Assembly (NCBI RefSeq): GCF_000829695.1
Contig: NZ_BBNN01000045.1
Span: 1-61,490, forward strand
Direction of reading: 5' to 3'
Length of the DNA stretch: 61,490 bases
Source: Streptomyces sp. NBRC 110035
GTDB taxonomy: Bacteria > Actinomycetota > Actinomycetes > Streptomycetales > Streptomycetaceae
Shown here: positions 25,988-34,168 of the stretch, piece by piece
How positions within the stretch are numbered: the first letter of the stretch is position 1
Layout: each line of letters opens with the position of its first letter
Position numbers and translations under genes: made by a program
Notes under the pieces: generated by a model
Database searches by the model: none
What the model was told of the DNA's origin: nothing
What the model saw: only the letters and a program-made list of their open reading frames with translations

Positions 25988-26176
25988 TCACCGCGTTCGG
26001 GAGCCCTTGGTCCCGCCCGTGGGGCCGTGGCCGAGGGGCGCGCGGTTGATGAAGCGGTCACCGAGATCGCGCACGGGCGCGGGGTTCGGCTGCTGGGCGG
26101 CGCTTTTCGCTGTGGGCTTCTTCGGGGCGGGCTTCTTGGGAAGTGCCGGCCGGCGCGGTCGCCCGAGGCGGGGCAC
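25988..26176 (-). CDS. Small Lys/Pro-rich hypothetical protein
   Basis: 62 residues: a basic Pro/Lys segment (PRRPALPKKPAPKKPTAKSA), then PVRDLGDRFINRAPLGHGPT. Nearly all third positions are G/C, which suggests it is coding. GTG start 15 bases after the gap stop, so it may be translated from the gap message; it ends exactly at the terminator stem. No family recognised. Confidence 0.45.
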   Translation of the reverse strand: MPRLGRPRRPALPKKPAPKKPTAKSAAQQPNPAPVRDLGDRFINRAPLGHGPTGGTKGSRTR

Positions 26177-26191
26177 CGCCCCGGCGTCCGG

Positions 26192-27190
26192 TCAGCGGGT
26201 GGCGAGCAACTCGAGCGTGTCGATCACGCGGTTCGAGAAGCCCCACTCGTTGTCGTACCACGCGACCACCTTGACGTGGCGGCCGTCGACGCGGGTGAGG
26301 GCCGAGTCGAAGATCGACGAGGCGGGGTTGCCCGTGATGTCGGACGACACGAGTGGGTCGTCCGAGTACTCGAGGATGCCGGCGAGCGGCCCCTGCGCTG
26401 CGGCGCGGTACGCCGCCAGCACGTCGTCGCGCGTCACGTCGCGGGCGACGGTCGTGTTGAGTTCGACGATCGAGCCCACCGGCACCGGTACGCGGATCGA
26501 GTCGCCCGACAGCCTGCCGTCGAGGTTCGGCAGCACCACGCCGATCGCCTTGGCGGCGCCGGTCGTGGTCGGCACGATGTTGACGCCGGCGGCGCGGGCG
26601 CGACGGGCGTCGCGGTGCGGACCGTCCTGGAGGTTCTGTTCCTGCGTGTAGGCGTGCACCGTCGTCATGAACCCGTGCTCGATACCGGCGAGTTCGTCGA
26701 GGACCGCGGCCAGCGGCGCGAGCGCGTTGGTGGTGCAGGAGGCGTTCGAGACGATCGTGTGCACGGCCGGGTCGTAGGCCTCGGTGTTGACCCCGAACGC
26801 GAGCGTGACGTCGGCGCCCTCCGACGGCGCGCTGACGAGTACCTTCCTCGCGCCCGCGTCGAGGTGGGCGCGGGCGGCCTTGGCCGAGGTGAAGCGGCCG
26901 GTGGCCTCCAGGACGATGTCGACGCCGAGTTCGGCCCACGGCAGCTGCGCCGGTTCCCGCTCGGCCAGCACCGTGATCCGACGGCCGTCGACGACGAGGG
27001 CGTCCCCGTCGACGGTCACCGGGCGCCCGAGCCGGCCGGCCGTGCTGTCGTAGGCGAGCAGCCGGGCGAGCGTGGCGGGCTCCGTCAGGTCGTTGACGGC
27101 GACGATCTCGAGGGTGCTGTCGCGTTCCAGCAGGGCGCGCAGCACATTGCGTCCGATGCGGCCGAATCCGTTGATGGCGATGCGAGTCAT
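26192..27190 (-). CDS. gap: Type I glyceraldehyde-3-phosphate dehydrogenase
   Basis: 332 residues, full length. NAD-binding start TRIAINGFGRIGRNVLRALL, catalytic Cys152 in VSNASCTTNALAPL, His179 in TTVHAYTQEQNL, and GNPASSIFDSALTRVDG. It converts glyceraldehyde 3-phosphate to 1,3-bisphosphoglycerate in glycolysis. The phosphate-site phrase GAAKAIGVVLPNLDGRLSG is normal. A GlxA-like regulator gene lies directly upstream on the same strand (107-base gap). This is likely an accessory copy, because the housekeeping gap of Streptomyces usually sits with pgk and tpi. Confidence 0.95.
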   Translation of the reverse strand: MTRIAINGFGRIGRNVLRALLERDSTLEIVAVNDLTEPATLARLLAYDSTAGRLGRPVTVDGDALVVDGRRITVLAEREPAQLPWAELGVDIVLEATGRFTSAKAARAHLDAGARKVLVSAPSEGADVTLAFGVNTEAYDPAVHTIVSNASCTTNALAPLAAVLDELAGIEHGFMTTVHAYTQEQNLQDGPHRDARRARAAGVNIVPTTTGAAKAIGVVLPNLDGRLSGDSIRVPVPVGSIVELNTTVARDVTRDDVLAAYRAAAQGPLAGILEYSDDPLVSSDITGNPASSIFDSALTRVDGRHVKVVAWYDNEWGFSNRVIDTLELLATR

Positions 27191-27297
27191 GAGTGGTGTC
27201 CCTTCCCTTCCCCACCAGGCTCGCCCACGGCCCGCGCCGCTGACAGTGGCGGGATCGCCACGGTTCAAAAGGATCCCGCCACGCGGTGCCGGACGGG

Positions 27298-28254
27298 TCA
27301 CTCGCCCCGGGTGAAGGTGTGCCGGTACTCGCTCGGGGTGGTGCCGAGGATGCGCTGGAAGTGCAGGCGCAGGTTCGCGCCGGTGCCGAGCCCGACGTCG
27401 GCGGCGATCTGCTCGACGCCGCGCTGCGAGCGCTCGAGCAGTTCGCGGGCCAGGTCGATGCGGGCGCGCATCACCCACTGCATCGGCGTGCAGCCGGTCT
27501 CCTCGACGAAGCGCCGGGAGAACGTGCGCGGCGAGACCCCCGCCCGCCGCGCCAGTGTGTCGAGGGTGAGGGGCTCGCCGAGCCGGTGCAGCGCCCACTC
27601 GCGGGTGGCGGCGAACCGCTCGCCGAGCGGCTCGGGGACGCTGCGCGGCACGTACTGGGCCTGGCCGCCGCTGCGGTAGGGGGCAGCGACCAGACGCCGG
27701 GCCGCGTGGTGGGACGCGGCCACTCCGAGGTCGCCGCGCAGGATGTGCAGGCACAGGTCGATGCCGGAGGCGGCGCCGGCCGAGGTGAGCACGCTGCCCT
27801 CGTCGACGAACAGCACGTTCTCGTCGACCTGGACGAGCGGATGCCCGGCCGCGAGTGCCCGCGTGTAGTGCCAGTGCGTCGTGGCGCGCCTGCCGTCGAG
27901 CAGGCCCGTGGCGGCGAGCGCGAAGGCACCCGTCGAGATGGCGGCGAGCCGCGCGCCCCGGTCGTGGGCGGCGACCAGTGCCTCGACGACGGCCCGCGGC
28001 GGGTCGTCGCGGTCCGGGAACCGGTAGCCGGGGACGAAGACGACGTCGGCCCACGCAAGCGCGTCGAGGCCGTGGGCGACGTGGTACGCGAGGCCGTCGC
28101 CGCCGGTCACGAGACCGGGTGCCGCCCCGCACACCCGCACCTCGTACGGCATGCTCGCGCGGGTCGTGAACACCTGCGCGGGAATGCCGACATCGAGCGG
28201 CTTCGCCCCCTCGAGCACGAGGACGGCGACGCGATGCAGGCGGGAGGCTGGCAC
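27298..28254 (-). CDS. GlxA-family regulator (DJ-1/PfpI domain plus AraC HTH)
   Basis: 318 residues. The N-terminal DJ-1/PfpI-like domain (RVAVLVLEGAKPLDVGIPAQ, DVVFVPGYRFPDRDD, AISTGAFALAATGLLDGRRA) lacks the nucleophilic Cys: the elbow has Thr-Gly in its place. The C-terminal AraC helix-turn-helix pair is typical (LARRAGVSPRTFSRRFVEET, LLERSQRGVEQIAADVGLGT). Such proteins regulate neighbouring catabolic genes; here gap is the obvious candidate. GTG start at 28254. Its first codon and upstream region are part of a 97-base tandem duplication. Confidence 0.9.
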   Translation of the reverse strand: MPASRLHRVAVLVLEGAKPLDVGIPAQVFTTRASMPYEVRVCGAAPGLVTGGDGLAYHVAHGLDALAWADVVFVPGYRFPDRDDPPRAVVEALVAAHDRGARLAAISTGAFALAATGLLDGRRATTHWHYTRALAAGHPLVQVDENVLFVDEGSVLTSAGAASGIDLCLHILRGDLGVAASHHAARRLVAAPYRSGGQAQYVPRSVPEPLGERFAATREWALHRLGEPLTLDTLARRAGVSPRTFSRRFVEETGCTPMQWVMRARIDLARELLERSQRGVEQIAADVGLGTGANLRLHFQRILGTTPSEYRHTFTRGE

Positions 28255-28432
28255 GGGAAGAGGGTACGTCGGCCGGGACCGTCACCCGCTCGGTTCGGGT
28301 CCCGCGGTTCAAGCGGCCGGTCACTGGACATGAGGTGCCCCTGTCGCCCACGGGAAGAGGTTACGAGGGCCGGGGCCGTCACCCGTTCGGTTCGGGTCCC
28401 GCGGTTCAAGCGGCCGGTCACTGGACACGAGG
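28252..28432. repeat. 97-bp tandem duplication covering the start and promoter of the GlxA-type gene
   Basis: Bases 28252-28335 and 28349-28432 align over 84 positions with about six mismatches, at an offset of 97. Both begin CACGGGAAGAGG and share TTCGGGTCCCGCGGTTCAAG and CGGCCGGTCACTGGACA. Copy 1 includes the GTG start codon of the regulator; copy 2 carries a second identical pseudo-start. The duplicated block therefore doubles whatever promoter or operator lies upstream of the gene. Confidence 0.9.
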
Positions 28433-28701
28433 CGGCCCCTGGCGCCCGGCCACTCCCGTCGCGGGGCGGTCCGGCCGCGCCGGTATCCGCCTCGTCCCGG
28501 GCGCGCGACGGTGGGTCGAGCCAGGCGATCCCGGTTCCGCCGGCCACGCTCGCGGCGCCGGGCCCTCACGCCACCACACCGGGGGACACCTTCGTGGCGC
28601 ACCGGATCACGACCGCCGGGCCCACCCTGCACGACAAGCTCGCCCTGCGCCGACTCCAGCGCGGACGCGGCCCGGCGCTGTTCCGCCGTCGTCACCGCGG
28701 C

Positions 28702-28748
28702 GACCGCTCTCCGTCTCTCGCACCGGATGCGACGGACGGAGAGCGGTC
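28702..28748 (-). terminator. Hairpin downstream of the CBS-domain gene
   Basis: 14-bp perfect inverted repeat GACCGCTCTCCGTC / GACGGAGAGCGGTC with a 19-base loop, 77 bases beyond the stop of the minus-strand CBS gene. The surrounding 28433-28824 shows no convincing gene. Confidence 0.55.
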
Positions 28749-28824
28749 GTGGGCGGCGACGGCCTCGTGCCGGGATCTGCTCGGCCGCCCCTGGTGACCG
28801 GCCGGCCCTCCCGGGGCAGAACAC

Positions 28825-29472
28825 TCAATCAGCCCTGGCGGCGGAGAGGTGTGCGTCCACGTCGACGACACCGTCGACGCCCTGGCAGAGGCCTACGACC
28901 ACCGCAACGAGACGCGGTTCCGGGAGGTGTCCCCGAAGGACGACGACCCCGTCCCGGACCTCGACCGCGACGGTGCCCTCGCCCAGACCGAGGATGCGCC
29001 CCAGGACGTCCTGCTCGACCTCGCCGCGGATCTCGGCGTCGGAGCGGACGAAGGTGTCCAGCAGGTCGCTGCGGGTGACGATGCCGGTGAGGAGCCCGTC
29101 GTCGCCGACCACCGGCAGCTGCTTGACGTGCCGCCTGCGGAGTTCCCGCGCGGCCCGGGGGATCGTCCAGTCGGCGCGGGCGGTGAAGACGGGGCTGCTC
29201 ATGAGCGCGCCCGCGGTTCGGGCCTGGGCCTTGCTCCAGGCGTGCACGTCGTTCCCGTCCCGACCCTGCGGATCGGGCATGCCGGTCTCGTGGCGCAGCA
29301 CGTCGGACGCGGACACGACGCCGACGGGAACGCCGTCGTCGTCGATGACCGGGGCCGCGACGATGTCGTTGGCGTCCAGCAGGGCGGCGACCTCCTGGAG
29401 TGGTGTGGTGGGGCGGAAGGTGAGGACCTCCTCGGTCATCACGTCACCGACCGTGCGGCGGTACAGCACCAT
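28825..29472 (-). CDS. CBS-domain pair protein with C-terminal BON domain
   Basis: 215 residues. Two CBS motifs: VGDVMTEEVLTFRPTTPLQE to VGVVSASDVLRHE, and LMSSPVFTARADWTIPRAAR to LTGIVTRSDLLDTFV. They are followed by a BON-like domain (VEVRDGVVVLRGHLPEPRLV, VVGLCQGVDGVVDVDAHL). CBS pairs bind adenine nucleotides; BON domains bind membranes or partners. Many Streptomyces have several such proteins, often under stress or hypoxia control. The start at 29472 (MVLYRRTVGDVM) has GGAGGAG nine bases upstream, better than the ATG at 29547. Confidence 0.88.
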   Translation of the reverse strand: MVLYRRTVGDVMTEEVLTFRPTTPLQEVAALLDANDIVAAPVIDDDGVPVGVVSASDVLRHETGMPDPQGRDGNDVHAWSKAQARTAGALMSSPVFTARADWTIPRAARELRRRHVKQLPVVGDDGLLTGIVTRSDLLDTFVRSDAEIRGEVEQDVLGRILGLGEGTVAVEVRDGVVVLRGHLPEPRLVAVVVGLCQGVDGVVDVDAHLSAARAD

Positions 29473-29918
29473 GGCATCGGACTCCTCCGCTGTGCGACGG
29501 AGCGGCCGCGCCCCTGCCGGCTCGTCCACGCCGTCTTCCCTGCTCATCACACCACCGCGCCGCTCCGGCGGCCAGTGACGTTCGGCCCGGCGGGGAGGAC
29601 CGGCGGCCCCACGGCCAGCAGTGCGGCCGAGTGCGCGCGAGATGCCGGCGACGCCGGGCGCCCGGCCCCTGCGCCTGTCGACGGGGACGATCGGGTCGCC
29701 CCCTGACCGCCCACTGAGCGTCATCGAGCTGCGGGCTTCAGCCGCGAATGCGTACCCCCCTGCGATCCCCCCCCATGCGCCCCCATGCGGCCTCTCACCA
29801 TGCGACGCACACACCCTGCCGTCACCGGGCGGAGCAGTGGGTCCACTCCAGGGAGGGCACGCCGCCCGGCATCGGAGCCCGTCACACCCGCTCGACCGAC
29901 CGTTTCGGAACGGGGCTG
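29473..29918. other. Intergenic region, no gene recognised
   Basis: About 450 bases between two minus-strand genes. An in-frame upstream extension of the CBS gene exists, but its content is not domain-like. A C-rich run (CCCCCCCATGCGCCCCCATGCGG) lies at about 29766-29790. Confidence 0.4.
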
Positions 29919-30578
29919 TCATGGCCGGGGCGGGGGTGTGGAGCGCGCGACGCGGAAACCCACGTCGTCGATCCGGAAGGTCGGGTGGCTGCGCCGCCGC
30001 ACCGACGCCCGGCAGCTCCAGTGCTCGTCGGCCCATCCACCGCCACGGAGTACCCGGTAGGTGCCGTACACCTCGGCGTCGTAGACGTCCCAGCACCAGT
30101 CCCACACGTTGCCCAGCATGTCGTACAGACCCCATGCGTTGGGCTGCCTGCCGCCGACAGCATGGATCCGCCCGTCGGAGTTGCCCTGGTACCAGGCGAC
30201 CTCGTCGAGCCGGCCGTACCTCGCGCCCGTGGTCCCCGCACGACAGGCGTGCTCCCATTCGGCCTCGGTCGGCAGCCGGTACCCGTCCGCGGAGACGTCC
30301 CACTCGGCCGTCCCGGCGTCGACGCACAGGTCGTACGCGGGCATCAGCCCCTCGCGCCGGGACAAGGCGTTGCAGAACCGGACCGCGTCCCACCACGAAA
30401 CACCCTCGACCGGCAGCCGCTCGCCTCGGGTACTGCTCGGCCGCCGGCCTGTGACCCGTGCGTACCAGGACTGGGTGACCGGGAACGCCGACATCCGGAA
30501 CGGCGCGACCTCGACCGGCCAACTGCTCTGCGTCCGCCGGTCCGACAGCGTCACCCGTCCCGGCGGGACGGCGACCAT
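29919..30578 (-). CDS. Formylglycine-generating-enzyme-like (SUMF1/FGE-sulfatase) protein
   Basis: 219 residues, short for the family. FGE-sulfatase fold blocks: RMSAFPVTQSWYARVTG, VEGVSWWDAVRFCNALSRRE, DGYRLPTEAEWEHACRAG, GLYDMLGNVWDWCWDVYD, VLRGGGWADEHWSCRASVRR and GFRVARS. Members either oxidise a sulfatase Cys to formylglycine or do other oxidative or binding jobs. No sulfatase gene is nearby. The ATG at 30578 begins MVAVPPGRVTL, the family's usual start; the frame is open to 30893. Divergent from the SPFH operon, with a 370-base gap that holds both promoters and no other gene. Confidence 0.85.
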   Translation of the reverse strand: MVAVPPGRVTLSDRRTQSSWPVEVAPFRMSAFPVTQSWYARVTGRRPSSTRGERLPVEGVSWWDAVRFCNALSRREGLMPAYDLCVDAGTAEWDVSADGYRLPTEAEWEHACRAGTTGARYGRLDEVAWYQGNSDGRIHAVGGRQPNAWGLYDMLGNVWDWCWDVYDAEVYGTYRVLRGGGWADEHWSCRASVRRRSHPTFRIDDVGFRVARSTPPPRP

Positions 30579-30950
30579 CCCGTTTTCTGCCCCCACGTCC
30601 ACAAGGGCCCACCCTACCGGCGTCCTCCCACCGCCCCACCGCTCTCCGAGGGATCCGAGGAGGCCGCGGAGCCGTTGCCGGTCCGGTGGCGAGGCCCGGG
30701 CCGGTGGCGCGGTCCGATGACGTCGAGGGTCCGGGGAGTACCCGCGACGCCATGCCTTCCGATGTCCGTCGACGCCGCCGGTGAGCATCCCTCTCTTCAA
30801 CAGTGTGGTCACGATCGGTCTCCCGGACGTTCGCACCCGCGCCCGTGGTGTGACATGACCAGGACCATGTAGCACGATCGAGATCACACACAAGCGGTAA
30901 GTCCTGAAGCGAGACGAACGAAAAGACGAACGAGAAAAAAGGGGGGAACC

Positions 30951-32714
30951 GTGGCACAGACGAGGACCCAGAACCTACGCAGGATGGCCTCGACGGTGGC
31001 GTCCGGTGCCGACCCGCGGCAGGTCGCCGAAGAGGAGATCCAGCAGCGCACCGGGCGGCAGCAGAACCACGGGCAGGACGGCTCCGGCAGGGACGCGTCC
31101 CCGCCGCAGGAAGAGGGCATGGACCCCGCGGACTTCCCGGCCGCCCGCGAACAGGGCGGCTCCATCGCCACGGTCATGCACCAGAAGACCGTCGCTCTCG
31201 ACGAGGCCGGCGAAGCGCTCAACCAGAGCGAGCAGCAGCGCGAGGGCCGGGAGCAGGTCCATGCGATCTGCCCCATGGTGCTGCCGAAGGGCCGCTCCTT
31301 CCTGAGCATGCTGCCGGTGCTGTCGCTGCTCGTCCTGGGCGTGGTGGGAACCGCCGTCGTGTCCACCGCGGACGACAGCCCGCTGACCAACCCGCTCTTC
31401 GGGCTGCACTACTGGATCATCTCCGTGCTCGCGGTCCTGTTCGTGTGGTGGCGGCAGGGCATGGTGATGGTCCCGGACGGCTGCCAGGCGCTGATCACAC
31501 GGTTCGGGAAGCTGGAGAAGGTCGTCGGCCCCGGCCGGGTCGTCCTGATCAGCCCGTGGAAGCGGGTCTCGTACATCCTCAACACCACCCGCGAGTACCC
31601 GTTCAACGCTCCGGTGCGCGAGGCCCCGACCAAGGGCGGCGTGAAGGCCTCGATCGACCTGTTCATCCAGTTCCGGATCAGTGACCCGACCGAGTTCGTC
31701 TACACACTGGGTGCGGTACGCGGCTTCGAGGAGAAGCTCAGCAACGCCGTCAGCGAGACGATCCGCAGCCTCATCTACGAGCAGGAGGCGGCCGGGATCT
31801 ACGACATGGTCGGCGAGGACACCGGCCGGCTCCTCGAGCAGCTGAACCAGCAGTTCCGGCCCGCGGTCGAACTGACCAACGCCAACATCACGCACGCCGA
31901 GCCGTCCGACCGCGCGTACCGCATGGACCTGGCCGCGCCGGAGATGGTGCGGATGGCGAAGGAGGCGTACACCCACGAGTACGCACTGATGCTCCGCAAG
32001 GAGCAGGACGAGGGCGACCTGAGCAAGGAACTGGCGACCAGCCACGAGACGCTCTCCGCCATCGAGGCCGACATCGCGCAGTACCAGGCGCAGATGGACA
32101 CCGCCGTGGAGCGTGAGACCAACCGCGCCCAGGCGCTGGCCCGTCAGCGCTACGTCCAGGCCGAGTCCGAGGCGAAGGCCAACGCGGCACTGCTGGAGGC
32201 ACAGGCCCTCGACATCCGCGCGATGACCGCGGCCGAGGCTCCGGAGATCCTCGAGTACCGCTACCAGCAGCAGATCCTCGACACCCTCGAGCAGGTCGCC
32301 GACCGCCTGCCGCGCCTGGTCCGCATCGGAGGCTCGGTGGACGGCAGCGGTGCCGTCGGAGTCGACTTCCTGCAGCTGGCCCGGGAGCTGGTCGGCGAGC
32401 GCGGGGAGGAGCTGTTCACCGAGGCGGACATGGCCGCCGTACGGTCGCGGCTGACCGAGGTCGCCGACCGCATCGCCGGACGCCAGGCGGAGATCGGCAC
32501 GCTGCTGGAGGCCGAGCGGCCGACCGTCCCGTCGGCGCCGATCGGAGAGACGGCGGACACCGCGGGTGTGGCGGACACCGCGGGTGCGGCGGACACCGTG
32601 GGTGCGGCGACCACCGCGGGTACGGCGGACACCGCAGGCCGGACCGCCCGGCACCATGCCGAGAAGCACGAGGACCCCGACGCCACCGACTTCTCCGAGG
32701 AGGCCGGTCAGTGA
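30951..32714 (+). CDS. SPFH/band-7 domain protein 1
   Basis: 587 residues. A charged N-terminal region (1-115) is followed by two membrane helices (FLSMLPVLSLLVLGVVGTAV and YWIISVLAVLFVWW), then the SPFH domain (MVMVPDGCQALITRFGKLEK, SIDLFIQFRISDPTEFVYTL, IRSLIYEQEAAGIYDM), a long coiled coil (EYALMLRKEQDEGDLSKELA onward) and an Ala/Thr/Asp-Gly repeat tail (TADTAG units, about residues 535-565). SPFH proteins form ring or cage assemblies in membrane microdomains. GTG at 30951 after GGGGGG. It overlaps the second SPFH gene by four bases. Confidence 0.9.
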   Translation: MAQTRTQNLRRMASTVASGADPRQVAEEEIQQRTGRQQNHGQDGSGRDASPPQEEGMDPADFPAAREQGGSIATVMHQKTVALDEAGEALNQSEQQREGREQVHAICPMVLPKGRSFLSMLPVLSLLVLGVVGTAVVSTADDSPLTNPLFGLHYWIISVLAVLFVWWRQGMVMVPDGCQALITRFGKLEKVVGPGRVVLISPWKRVSYILNTTREYPFNAPVREAPTKGGVKASIDLFIQFRISDPTEFVYTLGAVRGFEEKLSNAVSETIRSLIYEQEAAGIYDMVGEDTGRLLEQLNQQFRPAVELTNANITHAEPSDRAYRMDLAAPEMVRMAKEAYTHEYALMLRKEQDEGDLSKELATSHETLSAIEADIAQYQAQMDTAVERETNRAQALARQRYVQAESEAKANAALLEAQALDIRAMTAAEAPEILEYRYQQQILDTLEQVADRLPRLVRIGGSVDGSGAVGVDFLQLARELVGERGEELFTEADMAAVRSRLTEVADRIAGRQAEIGTLLEAERPTVPSAPIGETADTAGVADTAGAADTVGAATTAGTADTAGRTARHHAEKHEDPDATDFSEEAGQ

Positions 32715-34030
32715 GTACCGCACGTATGAACCGCAGGTCGGTCATCTCCGAGGCGGTGGCGCCCTGGAGCGACATCGCCCAACTGCTGCGCGGCGGTGAG
32801 TCCGGCGCCCTCACCCCGGTCATCATCCCCCGCCACCGGCGCAGGCTGTGGTGGATGCTGCCCCTGTGGCTCGGCCTGTTCGCGCTCCTCACGGGCGTGA
32901 TGCTGACCCTGCGCGAGGCGGATGCCGACGGCGCCGCGGACATCGCGTACGGCGCGCTCGCCACCCTCTCCTACGCCGCCGGGGTCGTCCTGCTCCTGGC
33001 CGGCGGGCTCTGGTGGTGGCGTTCCTCGATCGTCGAGATCGAGCAGGGCACCCACGGCGTCCTGACCCGCTACGGCGCGGTCACCGGCACTCTGGACGCC
33101 GGCCGCCACTACCTCTGGCACCCGTGGTCGAGGGTGGACTTCGTGGTCGACGTGGCCACCGAGATCCCGTATTCGGCCCCGGTGATGGCCTGCCCGACGC
33201 AGGAGAACGTCCCGCTGCGGTCGATCGAGTTCTTCCTGAAGTTCCGCATCACGGACGCGGTGCTGTTCGTCCGCACCATCGGCGCGGGCAACTTCGACCT
33301 GGTCCTGTCCAGCGCGGTCCAGGACGCCATCCGGCAGCGGGCGCGCAGAATGCGCACGGAGCGGGCGTACGACCTGCGCGGCTCGGACGTGGCCGACATG
33401 CAGGAGCTGCTCAACAGCCAGCTCTCGCGCTACGGCGTGCGCATCACCGGCTCCAACATCCCGGACGTCCAGCTGCCGACCCAGTACCAGCAGCACCTGG
33501 CCACCAGGGAGCGCATCGCCAAGGAGCGCACGGCGTACGAGCAGGAGTGGGGCCTGATCCGCAAGCGCCGTATCGACAGCCTGGGCATGGACATCGAGCG
33601 GGCGAAGAAGGTGCGCGACGCGCGCATCGTCGAGGTGAAGGCCGCGTTGAACAGGGCCCGTGAGCAGGTCGCCCAGCTGCTCGAGGAGCAGGAGACCAAC
33701 GCCCAGCGGGTCCGTTTCGAGATCGAGACCCGCGGCCGCAGCGGCCTGATCTCCGCCGAGAACGAGGCCCGCGCCCAGCGCGCCCTCGCCCAGGCCTACC
33801 GCGACAACCGCGCGGTGCTGCAGTACGAACTGGCCCGTCGCCGCCTCGAGGTGGGAGCGGAACTGGTGCTGAAGGCACCGCAGCCGGTGGTCGTACGCAC
33901 CGACGGGGGCAGCGGCGACCACTCCGCCCTCTCGACGCTGATCGCCGCACAACTGCTGCCGCGGATGGCGGGGCTGCCCGAGTCCGCAACGCCGTCCTCC
34001 GACGGTGGAGGAGCGGACGGTGAGGCCTGA
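32711..34030 (+). CDS. SPFH/band-7 domain protein 2
   Basis: 439 residues. Two membrane helices (WWMLPLWLGLFALLTGVMLT and LSYAAGVVLLLAGGLWWW) precede the SPFH domain (IVEIEQGTHGVLTRYGAVTG, HYLWHPWSRVDFVVDVATEI, FFLKFRITDAVLFVRTIGAG) and a coiled coil (TAYEQEWGLIRKRRIDSLGM). It shares the layout of the preceding gene but is diverged and lacks the long N- and C-terminal extensions. Start and stop overlap (GTGA) imply coupled expression and probably a hetero-oligomeric membrane assembly. A convergent terminator follows. Confidence 0.9.
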   Translation: MSTARMNRRSVISEAVAPWSDIAQLLRGGESGALTPVIIPRHRRRLWWMLPLWLGLFALLTGVMLTLREADADGAADIAYGALATLSYAAGVVLLLAGGLWWWRSSIVEIEQGTHGVLTRYGAVTGTLDAGRHYLWHPWSRVDFVVDVATEIPYSAPVMACPTQENVPLRSIEFFLKFRITDAVLFVRTIGAGNFDLVLSSAVQDAIRQRARRMRTERAYDLRGSDVADMQELLNSQLSRYGVRITGSNIPDVQLPTQYQQHLATRERIAKERTAYEQEWGLIRKRRIDSLGMDIERAKKVRDARIVEVKAALNRAREQVAQLLEEQETNAQRVRFEIETRGRSGLISAENEARAQRALAQAYRDNRAVLQYELARRRLEVGAELVLKAPQPVVVRTDGGSGDHSALSTLIAAQLLPRMAGLPESATPSSDGGGADGEA

Positions 34031-34117
34031 GGCACGCGGCCTCGCGCGGTGCCGCGGCGAGGCGTAGGCCCCCCTCTCGAACGCGGTCGGAGGGTTTCCG
34101 TCGCCTTCCGGAAGGAG

Positions 34118-34156
34118 GGTGCGGATCCCGCCCCGGGCAGGGGTGGGATCCGCACC
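34118..34156. terminator. Convergent terminator between SPFH and nuo operons
   Basis: 12-bp perfect inverted repeat GGTGCGGATCCC / GGGATCCGCACC with further partial pairing in the loop. It lies 88 bases after the SPFH2 stop and 13 bases below the nuoN stop, so it can end both transcripts. Confidence 0.75.
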
Positions 34157-34168
34157 GCACCCGGCGCG

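Noticed and set aside
28252..28432. Repeated GGTTCGGGTCCCGC-like phrase considered as tRNA T-arms
   Set aside because: No acceptor or anticodon stems could be paired around either copy; better explained as a promoter duplication.
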